A DNA stretch of 64,000 nucleotides, taken from Aliibacillus thermotolerans. Lineage in GTDB: Bacteria; Bacillota; Bacilli; Bacillales; Marinococcaceae. The notes beneath the pieces were generated by a model that was not told the origin of the DNA, made no database searches, and saw nothing but the letters and a program-made list of their open reading frames with translations. Below are positions 51,839-61,156 of this stretch, piece after piece (within the stretch, counting starts at the first letter, position 1; each line of letters opens with the position of its first letter). The stretch spans positions 35,705 to 99,704 of the forward strand of contig NZ_WKJG01000028.1 in NCBI RefSeq assembly GCF_027853235.1. Direction: 5' to 3'. The position numbers were made by a program, and so were the translations under genes.

Positions 51839-52660
51839 TTAATGACTTTTTTCAATTTGAGCAACCGTCTGTTCCACTTCTTCGCGGGACATTTTTTCGC
51901 GACCATCCCGCAATGCTTGTAACGTCTTTTTTGCAAGGGCAAGGGGAATCCGGCAAAACAACAAAATTGAACGACTGCGAATATCCTTGATATACTCATC
52001 GGCAATGGCTAAATTTTCCTCAGCATAACGAAATAATCTCTCCGTCGACCACTCTTTCGGGATAAAGGAAACACCGCGCTCTTTGTCTTCTTCTTGATTT
52101 CGTAAAATGTTGACAATTTGAAGCCCCCGACCGTATGCAATGGCCTTATCACGATCCGTTTCTGTTCCATCTCGCCACTCCCAAATATCAGAAAGCATGA
52201 CTCCCACTAATCCGGCGACATAGTATGTATAGTCGTCCAAATCTTCTTTCGTTTCCACACGCCAACCTTTTCCAGCCCAATCTCCCATTCCTTTTGCCAT
52301 TTCACTCGTAGACTTTTTCACACGATTTACAATCTCTTTCGGGCAAACGGATAACCAATCACTAAGTCTTAAAGTCACTTCCGGCAGCATGGCTTGATAG
52401 GGAGTAATTAGTTGTTGATACGCCTTTTCATCAAATGACTTGTCCTCTAACAAAACACTCGTGTTGTAAAGAATGTGTTTCTTCGTGTCTGTATCTAATT
52501 GTTCATGGTCTTCTACTTCATCGATGGCTCTCATACATAAATAAGCAGAAGCGACCGTCTTTTTTAACGTAGGCTCGAGCAACATAATCGGCGTATAAAA
52601 GGTCCGACTCGTTTCTTTCAGCACACGCAACGCATCTTTTTGTAATGCTTTTGGATTCAA
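51839..52660 (-). CDS. Squalene/phytoene synthase family protein (YisP-like)
   Basis: 273 residues from TTG 52660 (GAGGAGGAAAACAG). Trans-isoprenyl diphosphate synthase head-to-head fold: SRTFYTPIMLLEPTLKKTVASAYLCMRAIDEVEDH (first Asp-rich motif DEVED intact), YVAGLVGVMLSDIW, and YGRGLQIVNILRNQEEDKERGVSFIP, where the second motif usually reads NILRDxxED but here has Asn for the first Asp. B. subtilis YisP has similar deviations and acts as a farnesyl-diphosphate phosphatase, giving farnesol for membrane microdomains. Therefore enzyme type is uncertain: synthase or phosphatase. No carotenoid or hopanoid genes nearby. Confidence 0.8.
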   Translation of the reverse strand: MNPKALQKDALRVLKETSRTFYTPIMLLEPTLKKTVASAYLCMRAIDEVEDHEQLDTDTKKHILYNTSVLLEDKSFDEKAYQQLITPYQAMLPEVTLRLSDWLSVCPKEIVNRVKKSTSEMAKGMGDWAGKGWRVETKEDLDDYTYYVAGLVGVMLSDIWEWRDGTETDRDKAIAYGRGLQIVNILRNQEEDKERGVSFIPKEWSTERLFRYAEENLAIADEYIKDIRSRSILLFCRIPLALAKKTLQALRDGREKMSREEVEQTVAQIEKSH

Positions 52661-52792
52661 CTGTTTTCCTCCTCTAACTCCTATCAAATTCCTCTTTAAA
52701 CATCACCATTTCAGTCAATGTGAGGAATATCCACTTCCTCCTATTTTATCACGTAATGATGATTTATCCAATGAGGAATCGAGGAGGAGGTG

Positions 52793-53440
52793 TCACTTGT
52801 CGTCATTGGGATGAATGATCATTTCTACCCGACGGTTTTTCGCTCGATTCTCTTCTGTATCGTTTGAAACAAGTGGTTTTGTTTCACCGAATCCTTTTGT
52901 GATGAAGTTGAGATGATCAAGTTCCTCTCGTTCCTGAAAATAGGATTCTACCGCTTTCGCTCGATCTTCGGACAACCTTTTGTTATAGGATGGATCTCCT
53001 TGATTATCCGTATGCCCATGGATTTCTACGTCCGCTTCGGAGTAATCTTCCAATTCCTTGCTTATTTCTGCTAATAAATCTTTCGCATCTTCTCTTAAAG
53101 TGGCATCATCAAAATCAAATAATAAATCATCTGGTACTTCCATGATGATCGAGTCATTTTCCACTGACACTGACACTTCCGGTGCACTTATTTCTGGCGG
53201 TTGAATATTTTTCGGTGGTGACACATCCGGTGCAGAAATCTCGGGAATAGTCATTGGAGCATCGTTCTCTTCTGCTTTTTTCTGTTCTTCTTCGTCATGA
53301 GTTTGACTTTCTTCCATGTCGACTTCCACGCGCGTTTCTTCTTGATTGTCTGGTTCTCGGGCCGTTTCTTCTTGGTCTGAACACGCGGTAAAAAGCATCA
53401 TCAGAACGATGACGAAGAAAAAAAACTTCTTTTGATACAT
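52793..53440 (-). CDS. OmpA-domain peptidoglycan-binding lipoprotein, end of Tad operon
   Basis: 215 residues. Lipoprotein signal FVIVLMMLFTACSDQ (lipobox FTAC), an acidic and Pro-rich stalk (about 25-95, with repeated PPEISAP / IPEISAPDVSPP motifs), then an OmpA/MotB C-terminal domain: LLFDFDDATLREDAKDLL, VEIHGHTDNQGDPSYNKRLSEDRAKAVESYF, and NRRVEMIIHP. It would anchor to the membrane by lipid and bind meso-DAP peptidoglycan. On the same strand and 33 nt after a small membrane gene, at the end of the Tad cluster. Confidence 0.88.
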   Translation of the reverse strand: MYQKKFFFFVIVLMMLFTACSDQEETAREPDNQEETRVEVDMEESQTHDEEEQKKAEENDAPMTIPEISAPDVSPPKNIQPPEISAPEVSVSVENDSIIMEVPDDLLFDFDDATLREDAKDLLAEISKELEDYSEADVEIHGHTDNQGDPSYNKRLSEDRAKAVESYFQEREELDHLNFITKGFGETKPLVSNDTEENRAKNRRVEMIIHPNDDK

Positions 53441-53473
53441 AAGATTTCCTCCAACATGAATAAAAATATGTGA

Positions 53474-53779
53474 CTAAAAAAGCGAACGAATGACAGGCCA
53501 ATCATTTTTCCATTCAATCAGAAAAGTGACAATAACCAATAAAATAATCGCGTTTTTTAAGTGTACAAGTCTCACTTCTTTTTCCTTATGATAAATCCTG
53601 AGTAAGTTCGTGACAGCACTAACAAATAACACGATATTTATAAATAGGCCTCCAAATTTTATCCATGGAATGGAAAAAAGCTCCTCCGCTCCAGCCGGAT
53701 TGACCGTAGCAAAGGTGGCAAGAGCAATGATCCATAAGATTAAAACGACGACACTGATATTTAATAAACGAACCAACAT
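53474..53779 (-). CDS. Small membrane protein, unknown, Tad cluster
   Basis: 101 residues with three hydrophobic helices (LLNISVVVLILWIIALATF; FGGLFINIVLFVSAVTNLL; LKNAIILLVIVTFLIEW) and a basic loop between the last two. ATG 53779 has AAAAGGATGGAGCAAGC. No family known. A gap of 123 nt with a hairpin separates it from the gene before it, so it and the OmpA gene may form a separate or attenuated transcript. Confidence 0.6.
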   Translation of the reverse strand: MLVRLLNISVVVLILWIIALATFATVNPAGAEELFSIPWIKFGGLFINIVLFVSAVTNLLRIYHKEKEVRLVHLKNAIILLVIVTFLIEWKNDWPVIRSLF

Positions 53780-53837
53780 GCTTGCTCCATCCTTTTATGA
53801 AGTGATTATCACCAGTTGTTTATTCGAAAAGAAACAA

Positions 53838-53902
53838 AGAGCAGGTCTGACATTCTTTCTTTGGGTATATTCTTCGCGAAGTCATCATCCTGCTCATTTT
53901 TT
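53838..53902. terminator. Hairpin, possible partial terminator in the Tad cluster
   Basis: GAGCAGG / CCTGCTC stem spanning a large loop, with T7 on the plus side and only TTTG on the minus side. It could weaken transcription of the last two genes. Confidence 0.4.
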
Positions 53903-55447
53903 TCATGACGATTTATTTTCCACTTCTCGTTGAAGTTCCTCGGTATCCAGATGTTCCACGTTGTTTAAGTTACCGTTAAAAAGGCGATCCCATCCATTTG
54001 ACAACTTATCTCCAATGAAATTAAAACCATTGGCAATTGGTTCTTTCAATAATTTGTTCACCGTATTTTGCAAATGTCCAAAGGTAAATTCAAATGTTAA
54101 TGCGGCAATGTTTCTCTCATGGGTCACTAACGATCCCGTAAACGGACGTTGAGTGATATTCAATAACCTTGGTGAAATTCCAAAGAAAACACCTGTAACG
54201 AGAGCTCCTGTGACAAATGTTGAGAGTGAGACCGAACCATCCAACACCCATTCATTTAAGGACAACAACGTTCCACCAATTCCTGAGGCTGTTAACACCC
54301 TTCTTAATTTTTCAGCGATGTTTAAACTGAGAAAACCTCCGGCTAATGGAGCTACTAATCCACCGATGGCAGCTCCTGTTACCACATCTACTAACAATGA
54401 TTTTAAACTAAAGGAGGAAGGATCTGTAAATAAAAGGTTTATTTGATCAAATGAAGAAAGTAATCCACCGATAAGAAAACCTGTTTTATATTTTACAAGA
54501 AAGGCCGATAAAGCACCCCAACCCGTAGCTAATTTCGAAAGAACCCAACTAAAAGCTAATTGCCCTCGTACTCCTAGCATCAGAGCCACTCGTGTACTTA
54601 ACAATGCACTTGATATCTTTCCGGATAATGGGATGAAAACGACGGCGAAAACGATCCCTCCGGCTACCCAAGGGTTAAAGTTTTCTCCTCCCACAATCGC
54701 TCCATAAATGGCGGAAGCAAGCGCCCCAATTCCCGCGAGCAACGTGACCGTTAGAAACGTACCGAGAGCAATAGCTCCTAACGCTAACAGCGCATAGGCA
54801 CCGGCAACAATGAGAGCGGCCACAAGAACACCAATGGCAATTCCTTTCAATAATCCTTGCAACCAATCAGGCATCGCATTCCATAGGTCAACGAGTCCAT
54901 TTGCTAATAAATCCAGTGTCACTGCCGTGAAACCGATTGGTGAAAAGAAAAAGAGCGCTCTGGCCAATCCTTCAAGGAAGTCTAAAAAGGAATCTGGATT
55001 CGTTAAGGTAGTAATTAAACTTTCTAGTTGATTGCTGTACTCTGTAATCCTTTCTCCAAGATTAGGAGCAAAAGTAGAAACAAAATCACCAAAAGCACGA
55101 CCGATATCACCAATCAAGTTCGCGAGGGCTTCTCCTCCTTCTTGTATCCAATCCTGGAGTTGATTGACACCCTCTTCAATCATATCTGTCCCCCAATCCC
55201 ATAAATCACGTAAAAAGTCAGGGACGATGCCGCCGGGGCTATCAGATGGAATATCACTATCTCCTACATTCCCTCCGGAAGTGCTATCTCTCCCCTGATT
55301 TTCAGTCGGGGTTAATGTTGGATGCTCCTCTTCATACTCAATCTGTATACTGGATGCTGCCATACCGTGCGGACTGATAGCAAGAGGAAAGATCATAGAA
55401 AAAGTTAAAAAAATAGCGATGATTTTTTGAAAAGATTTCATTCTCAA
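53903..55447 (-). CDS. Large hydrophobic secreted/membrane protein, unknown, Tad operon
   Basis: 514 residues. Signal peptide MKSFQKIIAIFLTFSMIFPLAISPHGMAAS, a Ser/Gly/Asp-rich linker, helical region with IREGGEALANLIGDIGRAFGDF-like amphipathic segments (about 75-160), then about six to eight Gly/Ala-rich hydrophobic stretches (170-430: LLKGIAIGVLVAALIVAGAYALLALGAIALG; VDVVTGAAIGGLVAPLAGGFLSL) and a hydrophilic C-terminus. 9 nt after the Tad-domain gene, so in the operon. The hydrophobic middle resembles the bodies of some LXG-type secreted proteins, but no toxin domain is visible. I do not recognise it. It may form an extracytoplasmic membrane part of the pilus machine. Confidence 0.6.
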   Translation of the reverse strand: MRMKSFQKIIAIFLTFSMIFPLAISPHGMAASSIQIEYEEEHPTLTPTENQGRDSTSGGNVGDSDIPSDSPGGIVPDFLRDLWDWGTDMIEEGVNQLQDWIQEGGEALANLIGDIGRAFGDFVSTFAPNLGERITEYSNQLESLITTLTNPDSFLDFLEGLARALFFFSPIGFTAVTLDLLANGLVDLWNAMPDWLQGLLKGIAIGVLVAALIVAGAYALLALGAIALGTFLTVTLLAGIGALASAIYGAIVGGENFNPWVAGGIVFAVVFIPLSGKISSALLSTRVALMLGVRGQLAFSWVLSKLATGWGALSAFLVKYKTGFLIGGLLSSFDQINLLFTDPSSFSLKSLLVDVVTGAAIGGLVAPLAGGFLSLNIAEKLRRVLTASGIGGTLLSLNEWVLDGSVSLSTFVTGALVTGVFFGISPRLLNITQRPFTGSLVTHERNIAALTFEFTFGHLQNTVNKLLKEPIANGFNFIGDKLSNGWDRLFNGNLNNVEHLDTEELQREVENKSS

Positions 55448-55456
55448 TCCTCCTGA

Positions 55457-56098
55457 CTAATGGCACGAGCTCGGTACAAATTCAACCCCGTTAGGAAGGG
55501 GGATGCTTGCAGAAGCTTCAGTACCTAAGTCTCTAACGCCTGATGGAAACGCTTCATCTGGAACGGTAATAAATGAGGTTTCCGTTTCCACCGATACGTA
55601 TATTTCAAAATGATTTTCATAAGGGAAAATGATGTCATCCAGTTCTCTTGCTCCATTTTCCTTTGCGAAATATTCTGCTTTTGCCGTGATCTCATCTGCA
55701 TTTTCCCGAATCGCTCCACACATCACCCCGGTTAAAATTTCATCCGGGATGATTTCTAATAGTTGATTGCTAGTGGCGTTCATTAATTGTTCCACTATGC
55801 TTGCCGGTAAAATGAAATTTAAAATCGGGAGGGCGACACTTTCTTCCAATGAAGCTAATTCTTCCATTAATTCTTCCAAAAACAATTCCAGTTCTTCTTC
55901 CGACACTTGTTTTGCTTCTTGAGCAGCAGCAAGAGCAGCGGCATCCGCTGCTTTTTGTCCTGCATTTTTATAAGCATACGTAGTGAAAATATCAAAAAAG
56001 ACAAACGCTAAGAATGTGAAACAAACAACGACCATGAGTGAAATCATCATCGTATTGCCACGTTCGTTTTTTACATAGGAAGTATGTAACTTATTCAT
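55457..56098 (-). CDS. Tad-domain pseudopilin-like protein (TadG-like)
   Basis: 213 residues from ATG 56098, overlapping the tadE stop by 8 nt. N-terminal NERGNTMMISLMVVVCFTFLAFVFFDIFTTYAYKNAGQKAADAAALAAAQ, one membrane helix followed by the AADAAALAAA signature of putative Flp pilus-assembly TadE/G-like proteins (PF13400). The extracellular part has an acidic helix (EEELELFLEELMEELASLEE) and a beta-rich end with two cysteines. It lacks the Glu at +5 after Gly, so processing by the prepilin peptidase is doubtful. Confidence 0.8.
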   Translation of the reverse strand: MNKLHTSYVKNERGNTMMISLMVVVCFTFLAFVFFDIFTTYAYKNAGQKAADAAALAAAQEAKQVSEEELELFLEELMEELASLEESVALPILNFILPASIVEQLMNATSNQLLEIIPDEILTGVMCGAIRENADEITAKAEYFAKENGARELDDIIFPYENHFEIYVSVETETSFITVPDEAFPSGVRDLGTEASASIPLPNGVEFVPSSCH

Positions 56099-56489
56099 TT
56101 TCCGAACTTTCATATGGCATTGTCGCTTCTCTCGTAATATCATAATCAAACTCTCCTATAAAGGGCACATCAATTGTTTTTAATGCTACGGTCACTTCCA
56201 CTTGCACTTCGTCTCCATAAGCACCAGAAGACCTTGTAGTGTTTACGTTTAAAACATCCAATCCACCGGCGGAACTTTCAACGCGGGAGTATACAGCTCC
56301 CCCGTCTCCTTCCACCGCCGCCACTCTCGCACCATCACGAGCTGCCCCTTCTGCTACGACGACAGTATATGCAACAAGAGCCATTTGCCAGACGAATAGG
56401 AAGGCAAAGATAATGAGGGGAAAAACAGCTACAAATTCAATCAATTGCGAGCCGCGTTCATTCTTCATATAATTTACTATCTTTTTCAA
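56091..56489 (-). CDS. tadE: TadE-like pseudopilin
   Basis: 132 residues from TTG 56489 (AAAGGAGGCGAAGATAGC). NERGSQLIEFVAVFPLIIFAFLFVWQMALVAYTVVVAEGAARDGARVAAVEG: prepilin-type G-SQLIEF with Glu at +5, one helix, and the A-R-D-G-A-R-V-A motif of TadE. Processed pseudopilin, assembled with Flp pilin. Ends PYESSENE, overlapping the next gene. Confidence 0.88.
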   Translation of the reverse strand: MKKIVNYMKNERGSQLIEFVAVFPLIIFAFLFVWQMALVAYTVVVAEGAARDGARVAAVEGDGGAVYSRVESSAGGLDVLNVNTTRSSGAYGDEVQVEVTVALKTIDVPFIGEFDYDITREATMPYESSENE

Positions 56490-56526
56490 GCTATCTTCGC
56501 CTCCTTTCATCGTTCATCCTTTTCTA

Positions 56527-56739
56527 TTAGCCGATGCTTTCGATAAATTCTGCAATCTTATCGGTAATGGCGTTGGCAATATTGCTTCCATCCGATTCTC
56601 CTAAAGCTGTGACAACAATTCCTACAAGTGCGACACCTAATAGACCAAGCATAATCCATTCCATAGAAACAGAACCTTTTTCATTGTTTACCATTTTTTC
56701 TACCATTGTTTTCAGTTGAACATATTGTTTCAGCATCAT
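56527..56739 (-). CDS. flp: Flp-type pilin
   Basis: 70 residues. Prepilin site NNEKGSVSMEWIMLGLLGVALVGIVV: Gly at -1, Glu at +5, hydrophobic helix, as in Flp/Fap pilins (PF04964), but Trp takes the place of the conserved Tyr at +6. Short hydrophilic tail (SDGSNIANAITDKIAEFIESIG). The basic leader of about 22 residues is longer than usual. It would be the main pilus subunit. AAAGGAGAGATTC before ATG. Confidence 0.85.
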   Translation of the reverse strand: MMLKQYVQLKTMVEKMVNNEKGSVSMEWIMLGLLGVALVGIVVTALGESDGSNIANAITDKIAEFIESIG

Positions 56740-56768
56740 GAATCTCTCCTTTTATTTTTTTCATTTAT

Positions 56769-57710
56769 TTACCTTAAAAAAATATCTAAGCCAAATGCTT
56801 CTGGGTTGTATATAAAATTGAGAAATAATAAACCAAGTACTAAAACAAAGACAGATGGTACGATGGTTAATGTCGTAATGGCGGTTACTTTCGGACTTGC
56901 TTTGGCAGCTTTTTCTTTTGCCCGAAATCCTCTTGTGCTTCGCAAATCATCTGCTTGGACACGAAATGTTCGTGAGACAGGGACGCCTAACTCACCCCCT
57001 TGTATTAGTGATTGAATCAGCATTTCCAGTTCGGGAGCATCGTTACGATAAAGCAAATTTTCATAGGCTTTCGTGCGCGGAACACCTAAATTAATTTCTC
57101 GATTAAAGCGTTCAATCTCTTCCCCAAGCGGACCGCCCATTTGTTTAGCGACTTGTACCATCGCGCCGTCTAACGATGCCCCGGCATTCAAGGACACACT
57201 GACCACATCTAAAAAATCTGGAATATCTAAACTGATCTTTTCTTGTCTTTCTTTCGCTTTAAAGTAAAGCCATATATCTGGTAAGAAAAAGGTGCTTACT
57301 GGGAATAATAGCAAGGCATACAGAGCGAAAGGAAGTCCTAAAATATAATACAGCCAGCCAAACACATATGCCGAAATTCCAATGATATACCTGAAACCAT
57401 AAAAGTCTTGGAGCGTTAACTGATAAGGGTTTCCTGCTTTCAAAAGCATCCGTTCATATTGTTCATGGCGACGAACAATGGGATATTTGATAGCTGTCGG
57501 ACCTAAGTAAACGGCACCTTTTAATAAAGGTATCATCATTCTTTCTTTGAAAGGCTTTTTCTTCTTTACTTTCTTCCTTCTTCCTCCCACGTATTGGTAA
57601 ACGGTTTGTTTTCTTGCGATAAATAGCCAAATGTAGACAAAAGATATAAATAGACATAACAATATACACGCAATGAGTAAAATAATAATGGTAATCAGCG
57701 CTTCATTCAT
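56769..57710 (-). CDS. tadC: TadC, pilus platform protein (T2SSF domain)
   Basis: 313 residues. Two hydrophobic helices near the N-terminus and middle, then a type II secretion F domain: LDIPDFLDVVSVSLNAGASLDGAMVQVAKQMGGPLGEEIERFNREINLGVPRTKAYENLLYRNDAPELEMLIQSLIQGGELGVPVSRTFRVQADDLRSTRGFRAKEKAAKASPKV, ending in a helix. This is the membrane platform with TadB. Gap to tadB only 3 nt. Confidence 0.9.
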   Translation of the reverse strand: MNEALITIIILLIACILLCLFISFVYIWLFIARKQTVYQYVGGRRKKVKKKKPFKERMMIPLLKGAVYLGPTAIKYPIVRRHEQYERMLLKAGNPYQLTLQDFYGFRYIIGISAYVFGWLYYILGLPFALYALLLFPVSTFFLPDIWLYFKAKERQEKISLDIPDFLDVVSVSLNAGASLDGAMVQVAKQMGGPLGEEIERFNREINLGVPRTKAYENLLYRNDAPELEMLIQSLIQGGELGVPVSRTFRVQADDLRSTRGFRAKEKAAKASPKVTAITTLTIVPSVFVLVLGLLFLNFIYNPEAFGLDIFLR

Positions 57711-57713
57711 TTT

Positions 57714-58646
57714 TTACACCCTTATATCCGTTACTTTCTTGATGATGAAGGAACTGATGATTAACATCATTGCAAACACTCCTAATAAAATGAGGCCAAG
57801 CGGTGTAAAAAGCGGGTTTAAAAATCCCGGAATAAATACATTCAACATAATCGCTGTCGCAATAGGTAAAATCGGTAAAATAAAAGCAACATATTTCGAC
57901 TCGGCCGTCACAGCACTCATTTCTTTATACACTCGCCCGCGCTCTTCTAACGTTTGCGCCATCATTTCCAATACTTCTGCTAAGTTTCCACCAATACGCC
58001 TTTGAATTAAGATAGTGTTCATCATGACTTTCACTTCCCGACTATCTACTCGTTCCATAAAACGATGAATGACGCGATCGAAATTGTCTCCCATGTTCAG
58101 TTGATGCGACATCGCAGTAAACTCAGGCCCTGCCGGTGCTTTTAATTCTTTCCCAGCCATCTCAATCCCTTGTTGCAACGTCAGTCCCGCTTTCACTGTA
58201 TTGCTTAGCATGCGACAAATTTCCGGCAGCTGTTCATTAAAGGCAGCCGAACGTTTTTCTCTTCGTGATTTGAGATAAAAACCAGAGCCGAATCTTACAA
58301 TTAAAAGAGACACTAACACATCCACCGGAAACATGAGCGCCAAAATCCAGTGACCAATCACCCACAACAATATGAAAGCAATGAATAAAATCGCCACGTA
58401 TTCTGATGGTTTCAGCGGAACGGCGCTCACTTTTAATTTTTTATCAATTTCTTCTGCAAGCAATGAGTCATCAAACTGATCTCCTAATAGTAGAAAGACG
58501 CTGCGACGTTTCTGAATCGCTGGGTTCTCAAACCACTTTTCTATTCTCCTTTTAGGTTTGCGTGTTCGATAGACATTAAAAACATAATAAATGCTTAAAA
58601 TGAAAGAAAAGAAAGACGCGCTGATGGTAATAAAAGAGAGTGTCAA
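57714..58646 (-). CDS. tadB: TadB, pilus platform protein (T2SSF domain)
   Basis: 310 residues from TTG 58646, which overlaps the tadA stop (TTGA) behind AAGGAGGGACAGCTCGC. N-terminal helix, paired helices near 90-130, F domain EQLPEICRMLSNTVKAGLTLQQGIEMAGKELKAPAGPEFTAMSHQLNMGDNFDRVIHRFMERVDSREVKVMMNTILIQRRIGGNLAEVLEMMAQTLEERGRV, and two final helices. Paralogous to TadC; the pair is diagnostic for Tad systems. Confidence 0.9.
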   Translation of the reverse strand: MTLSFITISASFFSFILSIYYVFNVYRTRKPKRRIEKWFENPAIQKRRSVFLLLGDQFDDSLLAEEIDKKLKVSAVPLKPSEYVAILFIAFILLWVIGHWILALMFPVDVLVSLLIVRFGSGFYLKSRREKRSAAFNEQLPEICRMLSNTVKAGLTLQQGIEMAGKELKAPAGPEFTAMSHQLNMGDNFDRVIHRFMERVDSREVKVMMNTILIQRRIGGNLAEVLEMMAQTLEERGRVYKEMSAVTAESKYVAFILPILPIATAIMLNVFIPGFLNPLFTPLGLILLGVFAMMLIISSFIIKKVTDIRV

Positions 58647-59980
58647 GCGAGCTGTCCCTCCTTAAAAAATGATGGTGGCAATGTTTGTCCATAAGCAACC
58701 AAGCGTTCAGAAATTTTCGGTACATATCCGGTCGCTTGAAAGTAACCTTCGACGACTCCTTCTCTCGTCATTCCCGTTTTTTTGAATTGAAAGATGTCAT
58801 TAATTTGGATTTTTCCATTTTCCTCACAAACTTCTGATATAGCTACAATTCGTCGTTTTCCGTCCATTAAACGTTCTGTTTGCACAATCATATCAATGGC
58901 ACCAACAAAATAATCACGAATCACATCTACTGTTAACGATAACCCGGACATAATTACCATTGCTTCTAACCGACCTAACGCATCTTTCGGTGAGTTCGCA
59001 TGTACCGTCGTCAACGACCCTTCGTGACCGGTGTTCATGGCTTGTAACATGTCTAATGCTTCTGAACCACGCACTTCTCCTACGATGATACGATCTGGTC
59101 TCATTCGAAGTGCATTCCTTACAAGATGGCGAATCGTGATTTCTCCTTCTCCTTCCATATTAGGGGGTCTTGCTTCCATTCGAACGAGGTTATCATAACT
59201 GAATTGAAGTTCAGCCATATCTTCAATCGTAACGATTCTCTCACCTTGTGGAATAGCAGAAGATAGCACATTTAATAGCGTCGTTTTACCACTTCCAGTC
59301 CCACCAGAGACGAGAATATTTGTTTTTGAAGCAACGAGTGCTTGTAAAAAATTTCCCATATCTTCTGTGAGCGTTCCGAATGTTATTAAATCTTGTAAAG
59401 AAAAAGGATCTTTATTAAACTTCCGAATCGATATGATCGGTCCGTCAATACTAACTGGTGGAATAGCAGCATTTACCCTGCTGCCATCCGGCAAACGGGC
59501 ATCGACCATCGGGGAACTTTCGTCGATTCTTCGGCCAATCGGGGCAATTATTCGATCAATAATATGACGGATATGATCATCATCTTTAAAACGAACATTC
59601 GTTTTTTCTAAACGGCCATTCCTTTCGATGTAAATATCTTTCGGGCCATTGACCATAATTTCAGTAACATCATCTCTTTCGAGCAATGATTCCAACGGCC
59701 CAAACCCAACTGAATCGTAAATTAACTCTTGAATGATCCCTTCAATATCACTTCTTGGAATAATAACTTTCTCTTCATCAATCATTTGCATGACGAATCG
59801 TTCAATCGTTTTCTTTTTCTCTTGAGGCGACAAAGTAATAATTTCTTCTAAATTTGCTTCTTTAATTAAACGATCTTTGTAGTGTCTTACTAATCGATCA
59901 ATATGTGTGTGATGAATGGATCTTTCCGTCTCCGTGTTCTCTTGTGAAGTGTTCATTTTTACTTGTTCTAACCAAGACAC
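58643..59980 (-). CDS. tadA: TadA/CpaF, pilus assembly ATPase
   Basis: 445 residues from GTG 59980 (AAAGGAAGTGGTCGTA). N-terminal helical domain, [40 protein letters not shown] segment, Walker [15 protein letters not shown], Asp box, Walker [38 protein letters not shown] (with the His box). The CpaF branch of secretion ATPases, powering both extension and retraction in Tad pili. Confidence 0.94.
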   Translation of the reverse strand: MSWLEQVKMNTSQENTETERSIHHTHIDRLVRHYKDRLIKEANLEEIITLSPQEKKKTIERFVMQMIDEEKVIIPRSDIEGIIQELIYDSVGFGPLESLLERDDVTEIMVNGPKDIYIERNGRLEKTNVRFKDDDHIRHIIDRIIAPIGRRIDESSPMVDARLPDGSRVNAAIPPVSIDGPIISIRKFNKDPFSLQDLITFGTLTEDMGNFLQALVASKTNILVSGGTGSGKTTLLNVLSSAIPQGERIVTIEDMAELQFSYDNLVRMEARPPNMEGEGEITIRHLVRNALRMRPDRIIVGEVRGSEALDMLQAMNTGHEGSLTTVHANSPKDALGRLEAMVIMSGLSLTVDVIRDYFVGAIDMIVQTERLMDGKRRIVAISEVCEENGKIQINDIFQFKKTGMTREGVVEGYFQATGYVPKISERLVAYGQTLPPSFFKEGQLA

Positions 59981-59996
59981 TACGACCACTTCCTTT

Positions 59997-61109
59997 TTAT
60001 TTTGTTACGAGGGATTCGGCAAGTTGATACATGTCGATTGTCTGTTTTAGTTGTTTCGTACGACCTTTTTTCGTATAAAATGGCATCCCCATATTGATAA
60101 AAGATTGCAAACCGAAATAATCTTCTCTAATTTGTCCTATTATTTCCGCGTGAATAATGTTTTTAATGTCTTTCACAGTAAATTCATTTTTCGTATGTAC
60201 TCGATTAATCAGCACATACAAATGATTGTTTGTAAGAAGTTGCAAGCGTTCAAGAAAAGCTTTTACTTGTTTAAATCCCCTGATTGCCAAAGCATCCGTC
60301 GTGAGGGGATAAAACACTTTCGAACTCATTTCTATTGCTGTATATGTATGAATGTTAAAAGAAGATGGCGCATCCACAATGACATAGTCATAGTACTCTT
60401 GGCATATTTGTAAAATTTTTCTCACTAACTCTTGAGAGACAATTTCTGCTTTCTCCGGATCTTTTGGACCGGTCAACACTTCTAGTTCTGTCTGTTCTTG
60501 CAACGTTGTTACATTTTGAATATGGTGGATGGACAATTCGTCGATAACCGGCAACAAATCGGCATAATTTCGCACGGGCTCTAATGCCATCAACGTTTCC
60601 ACCCCACCAATTTGTGCATTGAAGTCAATCAGAATGACTTTTTTTTCAAACTGTGTCTTCAAACATTGCGCAAGCATCGATGAAAGGACCGTTTTTCCAC
60701 TCCCCCCATTCGCGCTATAGAATGTGTATACTTTTCCGCCATGGAGAGTACTATCTGCTATTTTTCGTTTTTCTTCTTTTTGTTTGCGACCTTCCACAAT
60801 GAGATATTCCAATTTATCTATTTCTTCAGGAAGAACGATGATATCTTTGATTCCTTGCTGCATCCACTGACGTGCAATATCAAAAGCACGTTCTTCTAAA
60901 ATACCGATACAATTTGTTGTATGATCAATGAGCGAGTAATCCATCTTATCAGCGATATCTTGTCCAATAAAGACAAAGTGAGAAAATGGTATGTCTGTAA
61001 TCGGGGAGCGTAATACCTCAACATGTATCTCATTTTTCTCAAGGAAAGGGATCAGTTGATGTTCAATGCTTTCTTTATCGGTTATAATCGTTGCATTCAA
61101 TTGCTTCAC
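59997..61109 (-). CDS. tadZ: CpaE/TadZ-like localisation ATPase
   Basis: 370 residues from GTG 61109 (GAAAGGAAGAGCCATGC). N-terminal atypical receiver-like domain (about 1-110), then a MinD/ParA-type ATPase: VYTFYSANGGSGKTVLSSMLAQCLKTQ (GGSGKT; the usual leading signature Lys is Ser/Ala here), ILIDFNAQIGGVETLMAL, DYVIVDAPSSFN. CpaE/TadZ places the Tad machine in the cell. Confidence 0.88.
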   Translation of the reverse strand: MKQLNATIITDKESIEHQLIPFLEKNEIHVEVLRSPITDIPFSHFVFIGQDIADKMDYSLIDHTTNCIGILEERAFDIARQWMQQGIKDIIVLPEEIDKLEYLIVEGRKQKEEKRKIADSTLHGGKVYTFYSANGGSGKTVLSSMLAQCLKTQFEKKVILIDFNAQIGGVETLMALEPVRNYADLLPVIDELSIHHIQNVTTLQEQTELEVLTGPKDPEKAEIVSQELVRKILQICQEYYDYVIVDAPSSFNIHTYTAIEMSSKVFYPLTTDALAIRGFKQVKAFLERLQLLTNNHLYVLINRVHTKNEFTVKDIKNIIHAEIIGQIREDYFGLQSFINMGMPFYTKKGRTKQLKQTIDMYQLAESLVTK

Positions 61110-61156
61110 GCATGGCTCTTCCTTTCTCATGGAAAAGGTAATCATTGACCTTTTTC

